In this document: positions 42,556-51,321 of the stretch, in pieces | Numbering within the stretch: the stretch's first letter is position 1 | Layout: every line of letters begins with the position of its first letter | Source of the DNA: Nitrospirillum sp034653355 | GTDB lineage: Bacteria > Pseudomonadota > Alphaproteobacteria > Azospirillales > Azospirillaceae | Direction: 5' to 3' | Assembly (NCBI RefSeq): GCF_034653355.1 | Contig: NZ_JAYEER010000003.1 | Location: forward strand, 1,364,001-1,428,000 | DNA length: 64,000 bases | Program-made: the position numbers and the translations under genes | The notes under the pieces: generated by a model | The model's database searches: none | Seen by the model: the letters and a program-made list of their open reading frames with translations, nothing else | What the model was told of the DNA's origin: nothing

Positions 42556-43191
42556 TCACGCTGCCACGGCCGTCACCTTCGGTGCCGCCTTCACCCAGGC
42601 GGGCTGTTCCCGCATGTGGTCCAGATAGCGGTTGATGTTGGGGAAGGGCGTCCAGTCAAAGGGCGTCACGCTGCGATAGCCCTCCAGGCAGACCAGGCCG
42701 TAGTCGGCCAGGGTGACGCCGTTGCCCACCAGGTAGGTGCGGCCGGCCAGGTGGCTTTCCAGCACGGGGGCGAAGCGGGCCAGATCCTGCTGGAAAAACG
42801 CCATGACCTCGGCCGCCGGCTCGCCCAGGCCGTTGCGGGGCTTGATGATGCTTTCGAAGATCAGGGTGCCCCAGGCCTTGTTGAAATGCGCCTGCTCCCA
42901 GAACTGCCAGCGGGTGATGTCGGCGCGCACGGCGGGATCGTCCGGAAACAGGGATGAGCCGCCGGCCTTGGCCACCAGGTACTGGTTGATGGCGCAGCTC
43001 TCCCACAGCGTCAGGCCGCCGTCCACCAGCACCGGCACCATGCCGTTCGGGTTGAGGGCCAGGAAGCCGGGCTGCCGCGTCTCCTGCTTCGTGAAGTCCA
43101 GGGTGCGGACCTCGACCGTCAGGCCCAGGTGGTGGACGACGGCCAGGACCTTGCGGACGCTGGGGGAGCCGGGAAGGGTGTAGAGTTCCAT
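42556..43191 (-). CDS. Glutathione S-transferase family protein
   Basis: 211 residues. N-terminal thioredoxin-like domain (MELYTLPGSPSVRKVLAVVHHLGLTVEVRTLDF...LNPNGMVPVLVDGGLTLWESCAINQYL with the cis-proline and the glutathione-binding ES pair), followed by the helical C-terminal domain (LVGNGVTLADYGLVCLEGYRSV). The catalytic residue near the N terminus is probably the serine of PGSPSV. It lies divergent from the ECF sigma gene (160 bases apart), which could place it under that sigma factor. Confidence 0.88.
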   Translation of the reverse strand: MELYTLPGSPSVRKVLAVVHHLGLTVEVRTLDFTKQETRQPGFLALNPNGMVPVLVDGGLTLWESCAINQYLVAKAGGSSLFPDDPAVRADITRWQFWEQAHFNKAWGTLIFESIIKPRNGLGEPAAEVMAFFQQDLARFAPVLESHLAGRTYLVGNGVTLADYGLVCLEGYRSVTPFDWTPFPNINRYLDHMREQPAWVKAAPKVTAVAA

Positions 43192-43350
43192 GATGCGTAT
43201 GCTCCTTGGGTTTGGGGAACACCGCTAAGACGCCGGCGGCGCTGCAAAAGATACGGACCCGGACCGGCAAATATTTTTCGCACCCCCTGTAGCCTTTCGC
43301 CGACCTGGATCGTCCTTGGGGGATGCACCCCCGCGGAAGGCGTCTTTCCC

Positions 43351-44259
43351 ATGCTTCAGATCCATCCCCGGCCCCAGACGGATTTCGACCGCCTGGTGCG
43401 CGACCTGCGCCCCCGGCTCTACACCTTCTGCGCCCGCATGGTGGGCTCGGTGGTGGAGGGGGAGGACGTGGTGCAGGAAACGCTGTTGAAGGCGCTGCAG
43501 GCCTGGCCGGGGATCGAGCGGCTGGAAAGCCCTGAGGCCTGGATGTTCCGCATCGCCCGCAACGCCGCGCTTGATGCGCTGAAGCGCGGCGGCCGGACGG
43601 AGCCGCTGGACGACCATGAGCATCTGGCGGTGGAGACGACGGACGCGCTCAGCCAGCGTGAGCTGGCCGAATTCGGCCTGCGCCCCTTCATGAAGCTGTC
43701 GGCCGCCCAGCGCGCCTGCCTCATCCTCATGGACGTGCTGGGCTACACCCTGGCGGAGATCGCGGCCATGCTGGACATGAGCGTGCCGGCGGTGAAGGCC
43801 GCCCTGCACCGGGGCCGGGCCAAGCTGCGCGCCCTGGCCGCCACGCTGGAGGAGCCGGTGCTCCTGACGCTGTCGGCGGAGGAGCGGGCGCACCTCGCCC
43901 GCTATGTCGCCCTGTTCAACGCCCGCGACTTCGACGCCGTGCGCGCCCTGCTGGCCGATGACGTGCGCCTGGATCTGATGGGCGAATTCACCCGCCACGG
44001 CCGCGCGGGCGTCGAGCCCTACTTCGGCAACTACAGCCGCCTGCTGGGTTGGCACCTGGTGCCGGGCACCATCGACGGCCAGCCCGGCCTGCTGTCCTAC
44101 CGCGACGGTGCCATCGCCAATTTCATCTTCATCAGCTGGCGGGACGGGCGCATCACCCGCATCCGGGATTTCTTCCACTGCCCGGTGGCGCGCGGCATAG
44201 CCGACGCCCGTCCCCTGGAGATGGCTTCATTCCCGGAGGGTGGGGCCATCCAGATCTGA
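43351..44259 (+). CDS. ECF sigma factor with C-terminal SnoaL-like domain
   Basis: 302 residues. Sigma region 2 (RLYTFCARMVGSVVEGEDVVQETLLKALQAWPG...AWMFRIARNAALD) and region 4 (LSAAQRACLILMDVLGYTLAEIAAMLDMSVPAVKAALHRGRAKLR) are followed from about residue 185 by an NTF2/SnoaL-like domain. SnoaL-tailed ECF groups (for example ECF41) use the tail, not an anti-sigma, to control activity. No anti-sigma gene is adjacent, which fits. The ATG at 43351 begins a frame that extends upstream without support. The 3' end overlaps the convergent SnoaL gene by 33 bases. Confidence 0.88.
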   Translation: MLQIHPRPQTDFDRLVRDLRPRLYTFCARMVGSVVEGEDVVQETLLKALQAWPGIERLESPEAWMFRIARNAALDALKRGGRTEPLDDHEHLAVETTDALSQRELAEFGLRPFMKLSAAQRACLILMDVLGYTLAEIAAMLDMSVPAVKAALHRGRAKLRALAATLEEPVLLTLSAEERAHLARYVALFNARDFDAVRALLADDVRLDLMGEFTRHGRAGVEPYFGNYSRLLGWHLVPGTIDGQPGLLSYRDGAIANFIFISWRDGRITRIRDFFHCPVARGIADARPLEMASFPEGGAIQI

Positions 44260-44694
44260 CTCCCGGCTGAGGTGCCCCGTCAGGCTTTCGGGCGCGATGG
44301 GGACGGAGGTGTGCTCCTGCGCGATGAGCCACGCCATCTTTCCCTGGGGGCCTTCGCGCTTCACCAACTGCCAGCTTAAGCGGTTCTGCATGGACCGCAG
44401 CTTGGCCCCCTCCGGCGTCAGGGCGGTGTAGGTCAGGAAGGCGCTGAGACCCGCGGCCTCACCACCGCCCACCACCCGCACCGCCTCCGCCGTGACCCGC
44501 ACCCGCTCGTCGTTCAGCCCGCCCAGCCAGGCCTCCACCGACTGGCGCCAAGCCGCCCGGTCGGGATAGGACCAGGTATCCCAGGTGTCGAACACCACCA
44601 CATCCTCGGCATAAAGCGCCAGCAGCGCCGCCGCGTCCCGGTTCCACACCGCCTGGCGGTAGGTCTCCAGAACCGACTTCACCTCTTCTTCCAT
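44227..44694 (-). CDS. SnoaL/DUF4440-like protein
   Basis: 155 residues from the ATG at 44694 (TAGGAGAAGC upstream). NTF2-like fold: VLETYRQAVWNRDAAALLALYAEDVVVFDTWDTWSY, then ALTPEGAKLRSMQNRLSWQLVKREG and WLIAQEHTSVPI, the last being typical of the DUF4440/SgcJ group. It has no signal peptide, so it is cytoplasmic. Convergent with, and overlapping, the ECF sigma gene, whose own tail has the same fold. A functional link to the sigma factor is possible but not shown. Confidence 0.8.
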   Translation of the reverse strand: MEEEVKSVLETYRQAVWNRDAAALLALYAEDVVVFDTWDTWSYPDRAAWRQSVEAWLGGLNDERVRVTAEAVRVVGGGEAAGLSAFLTYTALTPEGAKLRSMQNRLSWQLVKREGPQGKMAWLIAQEHTSVPIAPESLTGHLSRESDLDGPTLRE

Positions 44695-44836
44695 ATCGCT
44701 TCTCCTATGAGCGTTGAGCCTGGAAGACGAACGACAAGGGCTGAAGGATACAGGGGCGATTGGGTTTTTTTGGAGCAAGAACAATTTTAGTTTTTCGATG
44801 GAAGTTTAATGGCCATCGGATAGTCCGCATGCATAA

Positions 44837-45292
44837 CTATCTTGGCCTTGCGGCTGATGTGATATTGCCCGTTTGAGGTGGGTTAATCATTCTCGGGGGG
44901 GCAATTAAGCGCACCGTTGGGAAATATTTCACAAAATCTCGAGAATTGATGGTGACAAGAGGGGAGTTGGTAATAGCGGCGGCCGCACCAATTAGGAAAT
45001 CAGGGAGCAATCCCAATTTTGGTCCAGTGTTATCTCTCTTATATTTAAGAAATGTTTTTGCAGCAAGGAAAAGAATGCGATCATCTCCTTGGTACCTTTC
45101 GATAAATAGCCCTGTTAGGGCATCATTGACATCAGAGATAGATGGCATGCCAACCGAAAATTCCGCATATACAATGTCAACAATAACTATTGGCCGCTCT
45201 GCTGACTCAAGTTGCTCTTTTGACCACTCATGGTCAGCTTCGTTCTCATTGAGTGCCGAGAAGAGGACGCTGGTATCGAAAAAGGTTGTCAT
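44837..45292 (-). CDS. PIN-domain nuclease (VapC-like toxin)
   Basis: 151 residues. PIN fold with the four canonical acidic residues: D6 (FFDTSVLFSAL), E44 (IVYAEFSVG), D98 (LLPDFLIGAAAAI) and D119 (INSRDFVKYFP). Such proteins are RNases, usually toxins neutralised by a partner encoded just upstream. Its ATG overlaps the stop of the 364-residue gene before it (ATGA), so the pair is co-translated. Codon use and base composition are far more AT-rich than the surroundings, a sign of horizontal acquisition. Confidence 0.88.
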   Translation of the reverse strand: MTTFFDTSVLFSALNENEADHEWSKEQLESAERPIVIVDIVYAEFSVGMPSISDVNDALTGLFIERYQGDDRILFLAAKTFLKYKRDNTGPKLGLLPDFLIGAAAAITNSPLVTINSRDFVKYFPTVRLIAPPRMINPPQTGNITSAARPR

Positions 45293-46383
45293 TTTTCCCT
45301 CGTCAACCTGAGGACCTCTTCAGCGGTCATGGTGGGGCTTATGCCTTTGCTGCGTAAATTTCTGAGAGTCTCTCGTGTTCGTGTCCGGATAAATTCGTCT
45401 GGATCAAAATCAACAGTTTGCAAGGGGTTAAGGACTTCAAAGCCCGCATAAACAGCCAACATTGCGCAAATGTTTGGTATAGTTTTTAGAATTCGGGGGT
45501 TGCTCGGATGAAAGGCGGACCAAGGTTCATCATTATTTGGGCTGATCCATTGGTCGAAATCCTTAATGACGATTTGTGTTCGAGCTTTGACAGCCTCTTC
45601 GGAAAAGCGCTCGACAGATCCACATGCAGAATAAAGTCTGACAAGATGTTTTGCGGCTAGATCTTTCTCAAGGCTTTTCTTCCCTGTCATGGCAAAGAAA
45701 TCAGATTGCCTGATTAGATCGAGATATTCAGCCCCTGATGTTTGGTGTCCATCTATCAGGCGATTATTTATTAATCGATCGAGCGCTAGGAACAATGCAT
45801 CTACCCACCATCTCTCGATTTTGTCGGAAGAGATGTTCTTAATTTTTCCGATTTTGTAGAGATGAGCAAGATTAGTGGACAGCTTTCGGGCGGTTTGAGC
45901 TTTATAGCGATTGTCGTTTTCGATAAAATTTTGAATGTCGTCCGCGTTAATGCGTGCAGTATCCCACCCATAATCTTGCGAAACGCGTTCTTTTATATAA
46001 TGAAGGGCCCAAAGGGCGGGGCGACGTTGTTCCCTAGAGGCTCTGCTAAACTTTCCGGCATAGCTGAAATTAAATGCGAATATGGCTAGTTTATCGAAGC
46101 GATCGGAATGTTCGCTAGTAATTCCTTGGAAAACAAGCTCGTCGACTAATATATGATCTTCCCCATCTATTTTCTTGTTAAAAAGAAAAAAATTCATAGG
46201 GATGAGAGGGGAACCTGGAAGGATGCTTGCTCGTTGACGGAAAATTTCCCGAGGAACATTTTCGAGTTTATTATCGAAGCCTAACTTGATGCTCTCATGG
46301 AGGCGGCGCAGCCCCGTTTCGTGGCCCCACGAAAAGTTCTTAGTGAAGCTTCCCGGCTTCCAAATTTCCGCTTCAGCAGGCAT
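45289..46383 (-). CDS. Unrecognised 364-residue partner of the PIN nuclease
   Basis: No family recognised. The protein is soluble, mostly helical, rich in Lys/Arg/Asn/Phe. N-terminal part: FSWGHETGLRRLHESIKLGF, then IPMNFFLFNKKIDGEDHILVDELVFQ. Central part: RPALWALHYIKERVSQDYGWDTARINADDIQNFI and the helical ERWWVDALFLALDRLINNRLIDG. The C terminus, ISPTMTAEEVLRLTREK, resembles the toxin-binding tails of VapB-like antitoxins. It sits in the antitoxin position, overlapping the PIN gene by 4 bases, but is four to five times longer than usual antitoxins. It could be an antitoxin with an extra sensor domain, or the first gene of a defence module. AT-rich like its partner. Confidence 0.6.
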   Translation of the reverse strand: MPAEAEIWKPGSFTKNFSWGHETGLRRLHESIKLGFDNKLENVPREIFRQRASILPGSPLIPMNFFLFNKKIDGEDHILVDELVFQGITSEHSDRFDKLAIFAFNFSYAGKFSRASREQRRPALWALHYIKERVSQDYGWDTARINADDIQNFIENDNRYKAQTARKLSTNLAHLYKIGKIKNISSDKIERWWVDALFLALDRLINNRLIDGHQTSGAEYLDLIRQSDFFAMTGKKSLEKDLAAKHLVRLYSACGSVERFSEEAVKARTQIVIKDFDQWISPNNDEPWSAFHPSNPRILKTIPNICAMLAVYAGFEVLNPLQTVDFDPDEFIRTRTRETLRNLRSKGISPTMTAEEVLRLTREK

Positions 46384-46505
46384 TGCGCTTAATCTCTGGC
46401 TCCGTCCTTAGCGGTAAACGCGCAAAGGTTGTTATTCTGAGCTTAGATGGGGCGTTGCGCAAGCTGACATCGTTGCATTACCTAAACTCTTTGAGCTGCC
46501 CTACG

Positions 46506-47474
46506 TCATTTCTGACGTGTTCTCCAAATCTCCGTCGCCACCCTGTCGGCCTCGGCCGGCTCATCCGCCAACCCCAGGGCCAGCACCCCCAGGGCAATGG
46601 TGGCGATGACGGTGGCGGTTTCGGCCTCCCGCCCCGGTTCGCCGCGCCACACGGGCAGCAGGCCCGGCACCTCCGCCTTGCTGGCGCTCAGCGCGGGGAG
46701 GGGGAGTTCCCGGCGCTCCGCGCCGACTTGCAGATAGGCGGTGGTGGGCTTGGCGGGATTGCGTTCCACCTCGCCGCCGCCGCCCTTGACCACCACCAGG
46801 CGGGGGCGGTTCAGGCGCTGGGCGACGTCTAAGTGCAGGTCGATGTAGGGCGGGTGGAAGACGCCGTCGACGGCGGCGCGGGTGTCGAACGGGTCCAGCA
46901 GGCGGCAGACGGTGTTGATGGGGCTGCGCAGGCCCAGCAGGTGGCGCAGGTTCAGGAGATGGTCCAGCGTTGGACTGAGCACCGACAGGGGCAGGTAGGC
47001 GAAGCCGGTTTCGGCCACCAGGGCCTTGGCGTCCGCGCGGCTGGTGGCCGGGCGCAGGCCCAGCTCCCCCAGGGCGTCGGGCACGTCGCGGCCCTGGGTG
47101 AAGGCGTTGGACCCGTGCATGATGACGCGGTGCCCGGCCTGGGCCAGCGCCAGGGCGGACAGCAGGAACCAGGGCTCATCGCGGGTGCGGCCGGCGCCGT
47201 AGGATGGCCAGTCCAGGTCGGCGGCGCCGGTGCAGGCGCCGTCGCTGATGCCGGCGGCGTCGCGCGCGGCCTCCACCAGGCCCGCCACCTCATCCGGGTC
47301 CTCCCCGCGATAGCGCAGCAGCATGAGGAAGGCGCCCACCTGGTGGGGATCGGCCTCACCCCTCAACACCATGCCCAGGGCCGTACGCGCCTCTTCCCGC
47401 GTCAGGGAGCGGGAGCGGCCGGGGCCGCGCCCCAGGGTGCGGACGTACTGAGCGAAGACATGTTCATCGGTCAT
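46506..47474 (-). CDS. TrpD2/YbiB-like phosphoribosyltransferase-fold protein
   Basis: 322 residues, anthranilate phosphoribosyltransferase fold, the TrpD2/YbiB group (annotated as glycosyl transferase family protein). Seen: SLTREEARTALGMVLRGEADPHQVGAFLMLLRYRGED (N-terminal helical domain), the degenerate loop DWPSYGAGRTRDEPW, VIMHGSNAFTQG, and RSPINTVCRLLDPFD. Family members bind nucleic acid and lack normal TrpD activity. It is the last gene of the nitrate-assimilation operon, 23 bases after cobA. Its contribution to nitrate use is not known. Confidence 0.8.
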   Translation of the reverse strand: MTDEHVFAQYVRTLGRGPGRSRSLTREEARTALGMVLRGEADPHQVGAFLMLLRYRGEDPDEVAGLVEAARDAAGISDGACTGAADLDWPSYGAGRTRDEPWFLLSALALAQAGHRVIMHGSNAFTQGRDVPDALGELGLRPATSRADAKALVAETGFAYLPLSVLSPTLDHLLNLRHLLGLRSPINTVCRLLDPFDTRAAVDGVFHPPYIDLHLDVAQRLNRPRLVVVKGGGGEVERNPAKPTTAYLQVGAERRELPLPALSASKAEVPGLLPVWRGEPGREAETATVIATIALGVLALGLADEPAEADRVATEIWRTRQK

Positions 47475-47497
47475 GGGGCGGGCAGGCTCTGGCAGGA

Positions 47498-48304
47498 TCA
47501 GGCGGCGTGGGAGCGCACCTCGGTCATTGCGGACTCTACCGCGTCCTGCCGCCGCAATGCCACCACCCGTCCCACCAGCACCAGGGTGGGGCCGCTCACC
47601 GCCGCTGCCGCCACCAAGGCGGCGATGTCGGCCACCGTGCCGGGCAGGCGGCGTTCACTGGCCAGGGTCGCGTTCTCGATGGCGATGGCCGGGGTGCCGG
47701 GGTCCAGGCCGGCGGCCAGCAGGCGCTGAGTGACTTGGCCCAGCGTGCGACTGCCCATATAGATGGCGATGGTGCCGTCGCAGGCGGCCAGGGCGTTCCA
47801 GTCGTGGGCGGGCAGGACGTCATCAGCGTCCCCTTCCTGACAAGCATGGCCGGTGATCACGTGCAGGCTGCGGCTATAGCCGCGCTGGGTCAGGGGCATG
47901 CCCATGCCGGCGGCGGCGGCGCAGGCCACGGTGATGCCGGGCACCACCTCCGCCACCACGCCGGCGGCGGCCAGGGCCTCCAGCTCCTCGCCCGCGCGGC
48001 CGAAGACCATGGGGTCGCCGCCCTTCAGGCGCACGACATGCGCGCCCGCCTGGGCATGGGCGACGATCAGGCGGTTGATGGCCGCCTGGCTCATTTCATG
48101 CTGGCCGCAGCGTTTGCCCACGTCGATGCGCCGGGCATGGGCGGGGGCCAGGTCCAGGATGCGCGGGTCGACCAGCTTGTCGTACAGCAGCACGTCGGCG
48201 CTTTCGATGCGGCGCAGGGCCTTCACCGTCAGCAGCTCAGGATCGCCGGGGCCGGCGCCCACCAGGCTGGCGCGGCCGGTGACGTTAGGCTGAGGCATGG
48301 ACAT
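47498..48304 (-). CDS. cobA: Uroporphyrinogen-III C-methyltransferase (SUMT)
   Basis: 268 residues. It methylates uroporphyrinogen III to precorrin-2, the first step to siroheme, the cofactor of NirB. Signatures: SLVGAGPGDPELLTVKALRRIESADVLLYD and VRLKGGDPMVFGRAGEE, then VVPGITVACAAAAGMGMPLTQRGYSRSLHVITGH. No fused CysG dehydrogenase/ferrochelatase part is present. The ATG at 48304 has AAGGAG ten bases upstream inside the end of nasA; the two genes overlap by 20 bases. Placement after nasA links siroheme supply to nitrate reduction. Confidence 0.94.
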   Translation of the reverse strand: MSMPQPNVTGRASLVGAGPGDPELLTVKALRRIESADVLLYDKLVDPRILDLAPAHARRIDVGKRCGQHEMSQAAINRLIVAHAQAGAHVVRLKGGDPMVFGRAGEELEALAAAGVVAEVVPGITVACAAAAGMGMPLTQRGYSRSLHVITGHACQEGDADDVLPAHDWNALAACDGTIAIYMGSRTLGQVTQRLLAAGLDPGTPAIAIENATLASERRLPGTVADIAALVAAAAVSGPTLVLVGRVVALRRQDAVESAMTEVRSHAA

Positions 48305-50983
48305 CGCGCAGGATCTCCTTAAGTTCGGGAATACAGGACCCGCAATTGGTGCCCGCCTTCAGGCAGGCACCGATCTCCTCCGCCGAGGTCAGGCGGTTGG
48401 CGACGATGGCGTCCCGGATGGTGACCAGGCCGACGGAGAAGCAGGCGCAGACGGTGCGGCCGGCGGGCTTCACGCCCGCGGCCCCTGAACCGCCGGGGGC
48501 GCGGCCGGACAGCAGGATGGGCCGCGCCGCGTCTGTCACCTTGTCACCCAGCAGGGCCGCCAGCACGTCGCGGGGCGGCAGTTGGGTACCGTCGCCGGCG
48601 GCCAGGAACAGGCAGGCCTCCAGCCGGCCGTCCACCAGGATGGCGACGCGCAGCAGGCCGCGCCCGGCATCGGTCAGCTGCAGCCACTCCGCACCCGCTG
48701 GCGGATGCAGCAGGCCCTCGACGAAGCGGGTCAGGGCCATCCCGTCCGGCAGGGGGTCCGACCCCATCAGCTCGAAGGCGTGGCCGTTGCTGAGCGGCAC
48801 GCGCGACCAATAGGCCACACCCTGGGGTCGCACGGCGGCGCGGTGCAGCAGCAGGCCGCGCCAGGCCACCGGCACCGCCTCCGCCCGCACCGGCGTCAGC
48901 TTCAGCTCCGGCTGGCCGGAGATGGGGTCCAGCGCCGCGTTGACCAGGCGGCCGGCGGGCCCGGCGGAGCAGAACTCATCCGTCCAGTGCATGGGCAGGA
49001 ACAGCTCCCCCACCCGCTGGCCAGCATCTACGGTGGCGCGCACCACCGTGCCGGCGTGGACGCTTTCGATGCGCACCAGGTCGCCGTCGGTGACGCCCAG
49101 GCGCGCGGCGTCGCTGGGGGACAGGGCGGCGCGCGGCTCACCCGTGTGGGCCAGCAGGCGGGGCACGCGGCCGGTGCGGGTCATGGTGTGCCATTGGTCG
49201 CGGATGCGGCCGGTGTTCAGCACCAGGGGGTATGCGTCGTCGGTGCGGCCGGCGGGCGGGCGCCAGGGCGTGGGCACCAGGCGGCCCCGGCCGCTGGGCG
49301 TGGCGAAGCCGCCCTGGCCGAACAGCCGCCCGCCCTCATCCCCGGCCCAGCGCACGGGCCAGCGCACCGGCGCCAGGGCGTCGTACTGCCCATCGGTCAG
49401 CATGGCCAGGCCGCTGATGTCGAAGGGCCGGCTGCCGGCATTCTCAAAGCCGGACAGGGCGGCATGCTCCCGGAACACCGCCGCCGAACTGGTCCAGGAA
49501 AAGGCGTCCTTCCAGCCCATGCGCTGGCCCACGGCCGCCAGCACCCGCCAGTCGGCCCGCGCCTCGCCCGGGGCGGGGCGGAAGGGGCGCTGGCGGCTGA
49601 TGACCCGTTCGGAGTTGGTGACGGTACCGTCCCGCTCCCCCAACCCGCCGCCGGCAGCACAACGTCGGCCAGGGCCGTGGTGTCGTTGGGCCAGCAGTCG
49701 GACACGACAACGAAGGGGCAGGCGCGCAACGCCTCGCGCACAAGGGCTGCGCGGGGCAGGCTGTCGGCGGGGTTGGTGGCGATGATCCACAGGGCCTTGA
49801 TGCGGCCGTCCAGCACGGCGTCGAACATCTCCACCGCCTTCAGCCCCGGCGTGGTCGCCAGGTTGGGCGCCCGCCAGAAGCGGCGGACGCGGTCGATGGC
49901 CTCGGGCTGCTCGAAGCGCATGTGGGCCGCCAGTTGGTTGGCCAGGCCGCCCACCTCGCGCCCGCCCATGGCATTGGGCTGCCCGGTGATGGAGAAGGGG
50001 CCGCAGCCGGGCTTGCCGATGCGCCCCGTGGCCAGATGGCAATTGATGATGGCGTTGACCTTGTCCGTGCCCACGGACGATTGGTTCACGCCCTGGGAAT
50101 AGACGGTGACGACGCGCGGGGTGGACGCGAACCACTGGTAGAAGCGGGCCAGGTCCGCCGGGTCCAGGCCGGTAAGGGCGGCGGTCCGGTCGGCCGTTTG
50201 CCGGGCGGCGGCGAGGGTGGCCTCAAACCCCTCCGCATGCGCCGCCATCCAGGCATGGTCCAGTTGGTCTTGGTCGGCCAGGTGGGCCAGCAGGCCGTTG
50301 AACAGGGCGACGTCGGCGCCGGGGCGCACGGCGAGATGCAGGTCGGCATCCTCGCAGGTGGCGGTGCGGCGGGGGTCGATGGCGACGATGCGGAGGGGGC
50401 GCTTGGCCTTGGCGGCCAGCAGGCGCTGGTGCAGCACCGGGTGGCACCAGGCGGAATTGCTGCCCACCAGCACCACCAGGTCCGCCAGTTCCAAATCCTC
50501 ATACGTCCCCGGCACCACGTCGGCGCCGAAGGCGCGATTGTGGCCGGCGACGGAGGAGGCCATGCATAGCCGCGAATTGGTATCGATGTTGCCGCTGCCG
50601 ATGAAGCCCTTCATCAGCTTGTTGGCGACGTAATAATCCTCCGTCAGGCATTGGCCGCTGACGTAGAAGGCAATGCTGTCGGGGCCATGCTCCGCGATTG
50701 TGGCCTTGAACCGCTGGGCCACCAGATCCAGGGCCTGGGTCCAGTCCGCCGCCCGGCCGTCGATCAGGGGGCGGGTCAGCCGCTCGCCGTCCTTCAGCGT
50801 TTCCGCCAGGGCGGATCCCTTGGAGCAGAGGCGGCCCCGGTTGGCCGGGTGGTCGGTGTCGCCCACCACCCGGCCATCGGCCTGGGCCACGACGCCGCAG
50901 CCCACGCCGCAATAGGGGCAGGTGGAGCGGACGGTGCCGGTGAGGGCACCGGCTTCAGCGTCCCGTGCCATCCCCTCCGGCAT
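48285..50983 (-). CDS. nasA: Assimilatory nitrate reductase, frame-disrupted
   Basis: Molybdopterin enzyme reducing nitrate to nitrite, about 899 residues when joined. The N-terminal part has the [4Fe-4S] ligands C22, C25, C29 and C53 and MoCo segments (GNIDTNSRLCMASSVAGHNRAFG, GSNSAWCHPVLHQR). The C-terminal part has WHTMTRTGRVPRLLAHTGEPR, LPMHWTDEF and a BFD-like [2Fe-2S] tail (TVCACFSVGLVTIRDAI...GTNCGSCIPELKEIL). The two parts are in different frames. The break lies at a five-C run (49637-49641, plus strand); one extra base restores VLPAAGWGERDGTVTNSE. The start overlaps the nirD stop (TGATG). Confidence 0.9.
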
Positions 50984-51315
50984 CACGCCACCATGACCAG
51001 CAGGATGCGGCCGTCCTGCACCCGCACAGGGATGCGGGTGACGCAGCCCTCGTCCGGGGCGCAGGCCTCGCCCGTCTCCAGGTCGATCACCCAGTTGTGC
51101 AGGGGGCAGGTGACGGCATGGCCGTGCACCGTGCCCTGCGACAGCGGGCCACCCTTATGTGGGCAGCGGTCATCCACGGCGAAGACGGCGTCATCCAGGG
51201 TGCGGAAGACGGCGACGTCGCCCCGGGGGGTGGCGACCACGCGCGCACCCTGGCGGGGGATGTCCTCCACCGCGCCCACCTCGACCCAGCGGCTTTCGAT
51301 ACCAACGTTGTCCAT
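50983..51315 (-). CDS. nirD: Nitrite reductase small subunit (Rieske type)
   Basis: 110 residues, Rieske-like small subunit of the NADH-dependent assimilatory nitrite reductase. The segment DDRCPHKGGPLSQGTVHGHAVTCPLHNWVIDLETGEA keeps the CPHKGGPLS and CPLHNW boxes with both Cys-x-His pairs, so a [2Fe-2S] cluster can bind (some NirD proteins lack it). It starts 6 bases after nirB and overlaps the nasA start. It forms the active complex with NirB. Confidence 0.95.
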   Translation of the reverse strand: MDNVGIESRWVEVGAVEDIPRQGARVVATPRGDVAVFRTLDDAVFAVDDRCPHKGGPLSQGTVHGHAVTCPLHNWVIDLETGEACAPDEGCVTRIPVRVQDGRILLVMVA

Positions 51316-51321
51316 GGCGCT

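Noticed and set aside
44796..44818. Hairpin CGATGG/CCATCG after the PIN gene as a terminator
   Set aside because: On the minus strand the hairpin is followed by A-rich, not T-rich, sequence; too short to support a terminator call.
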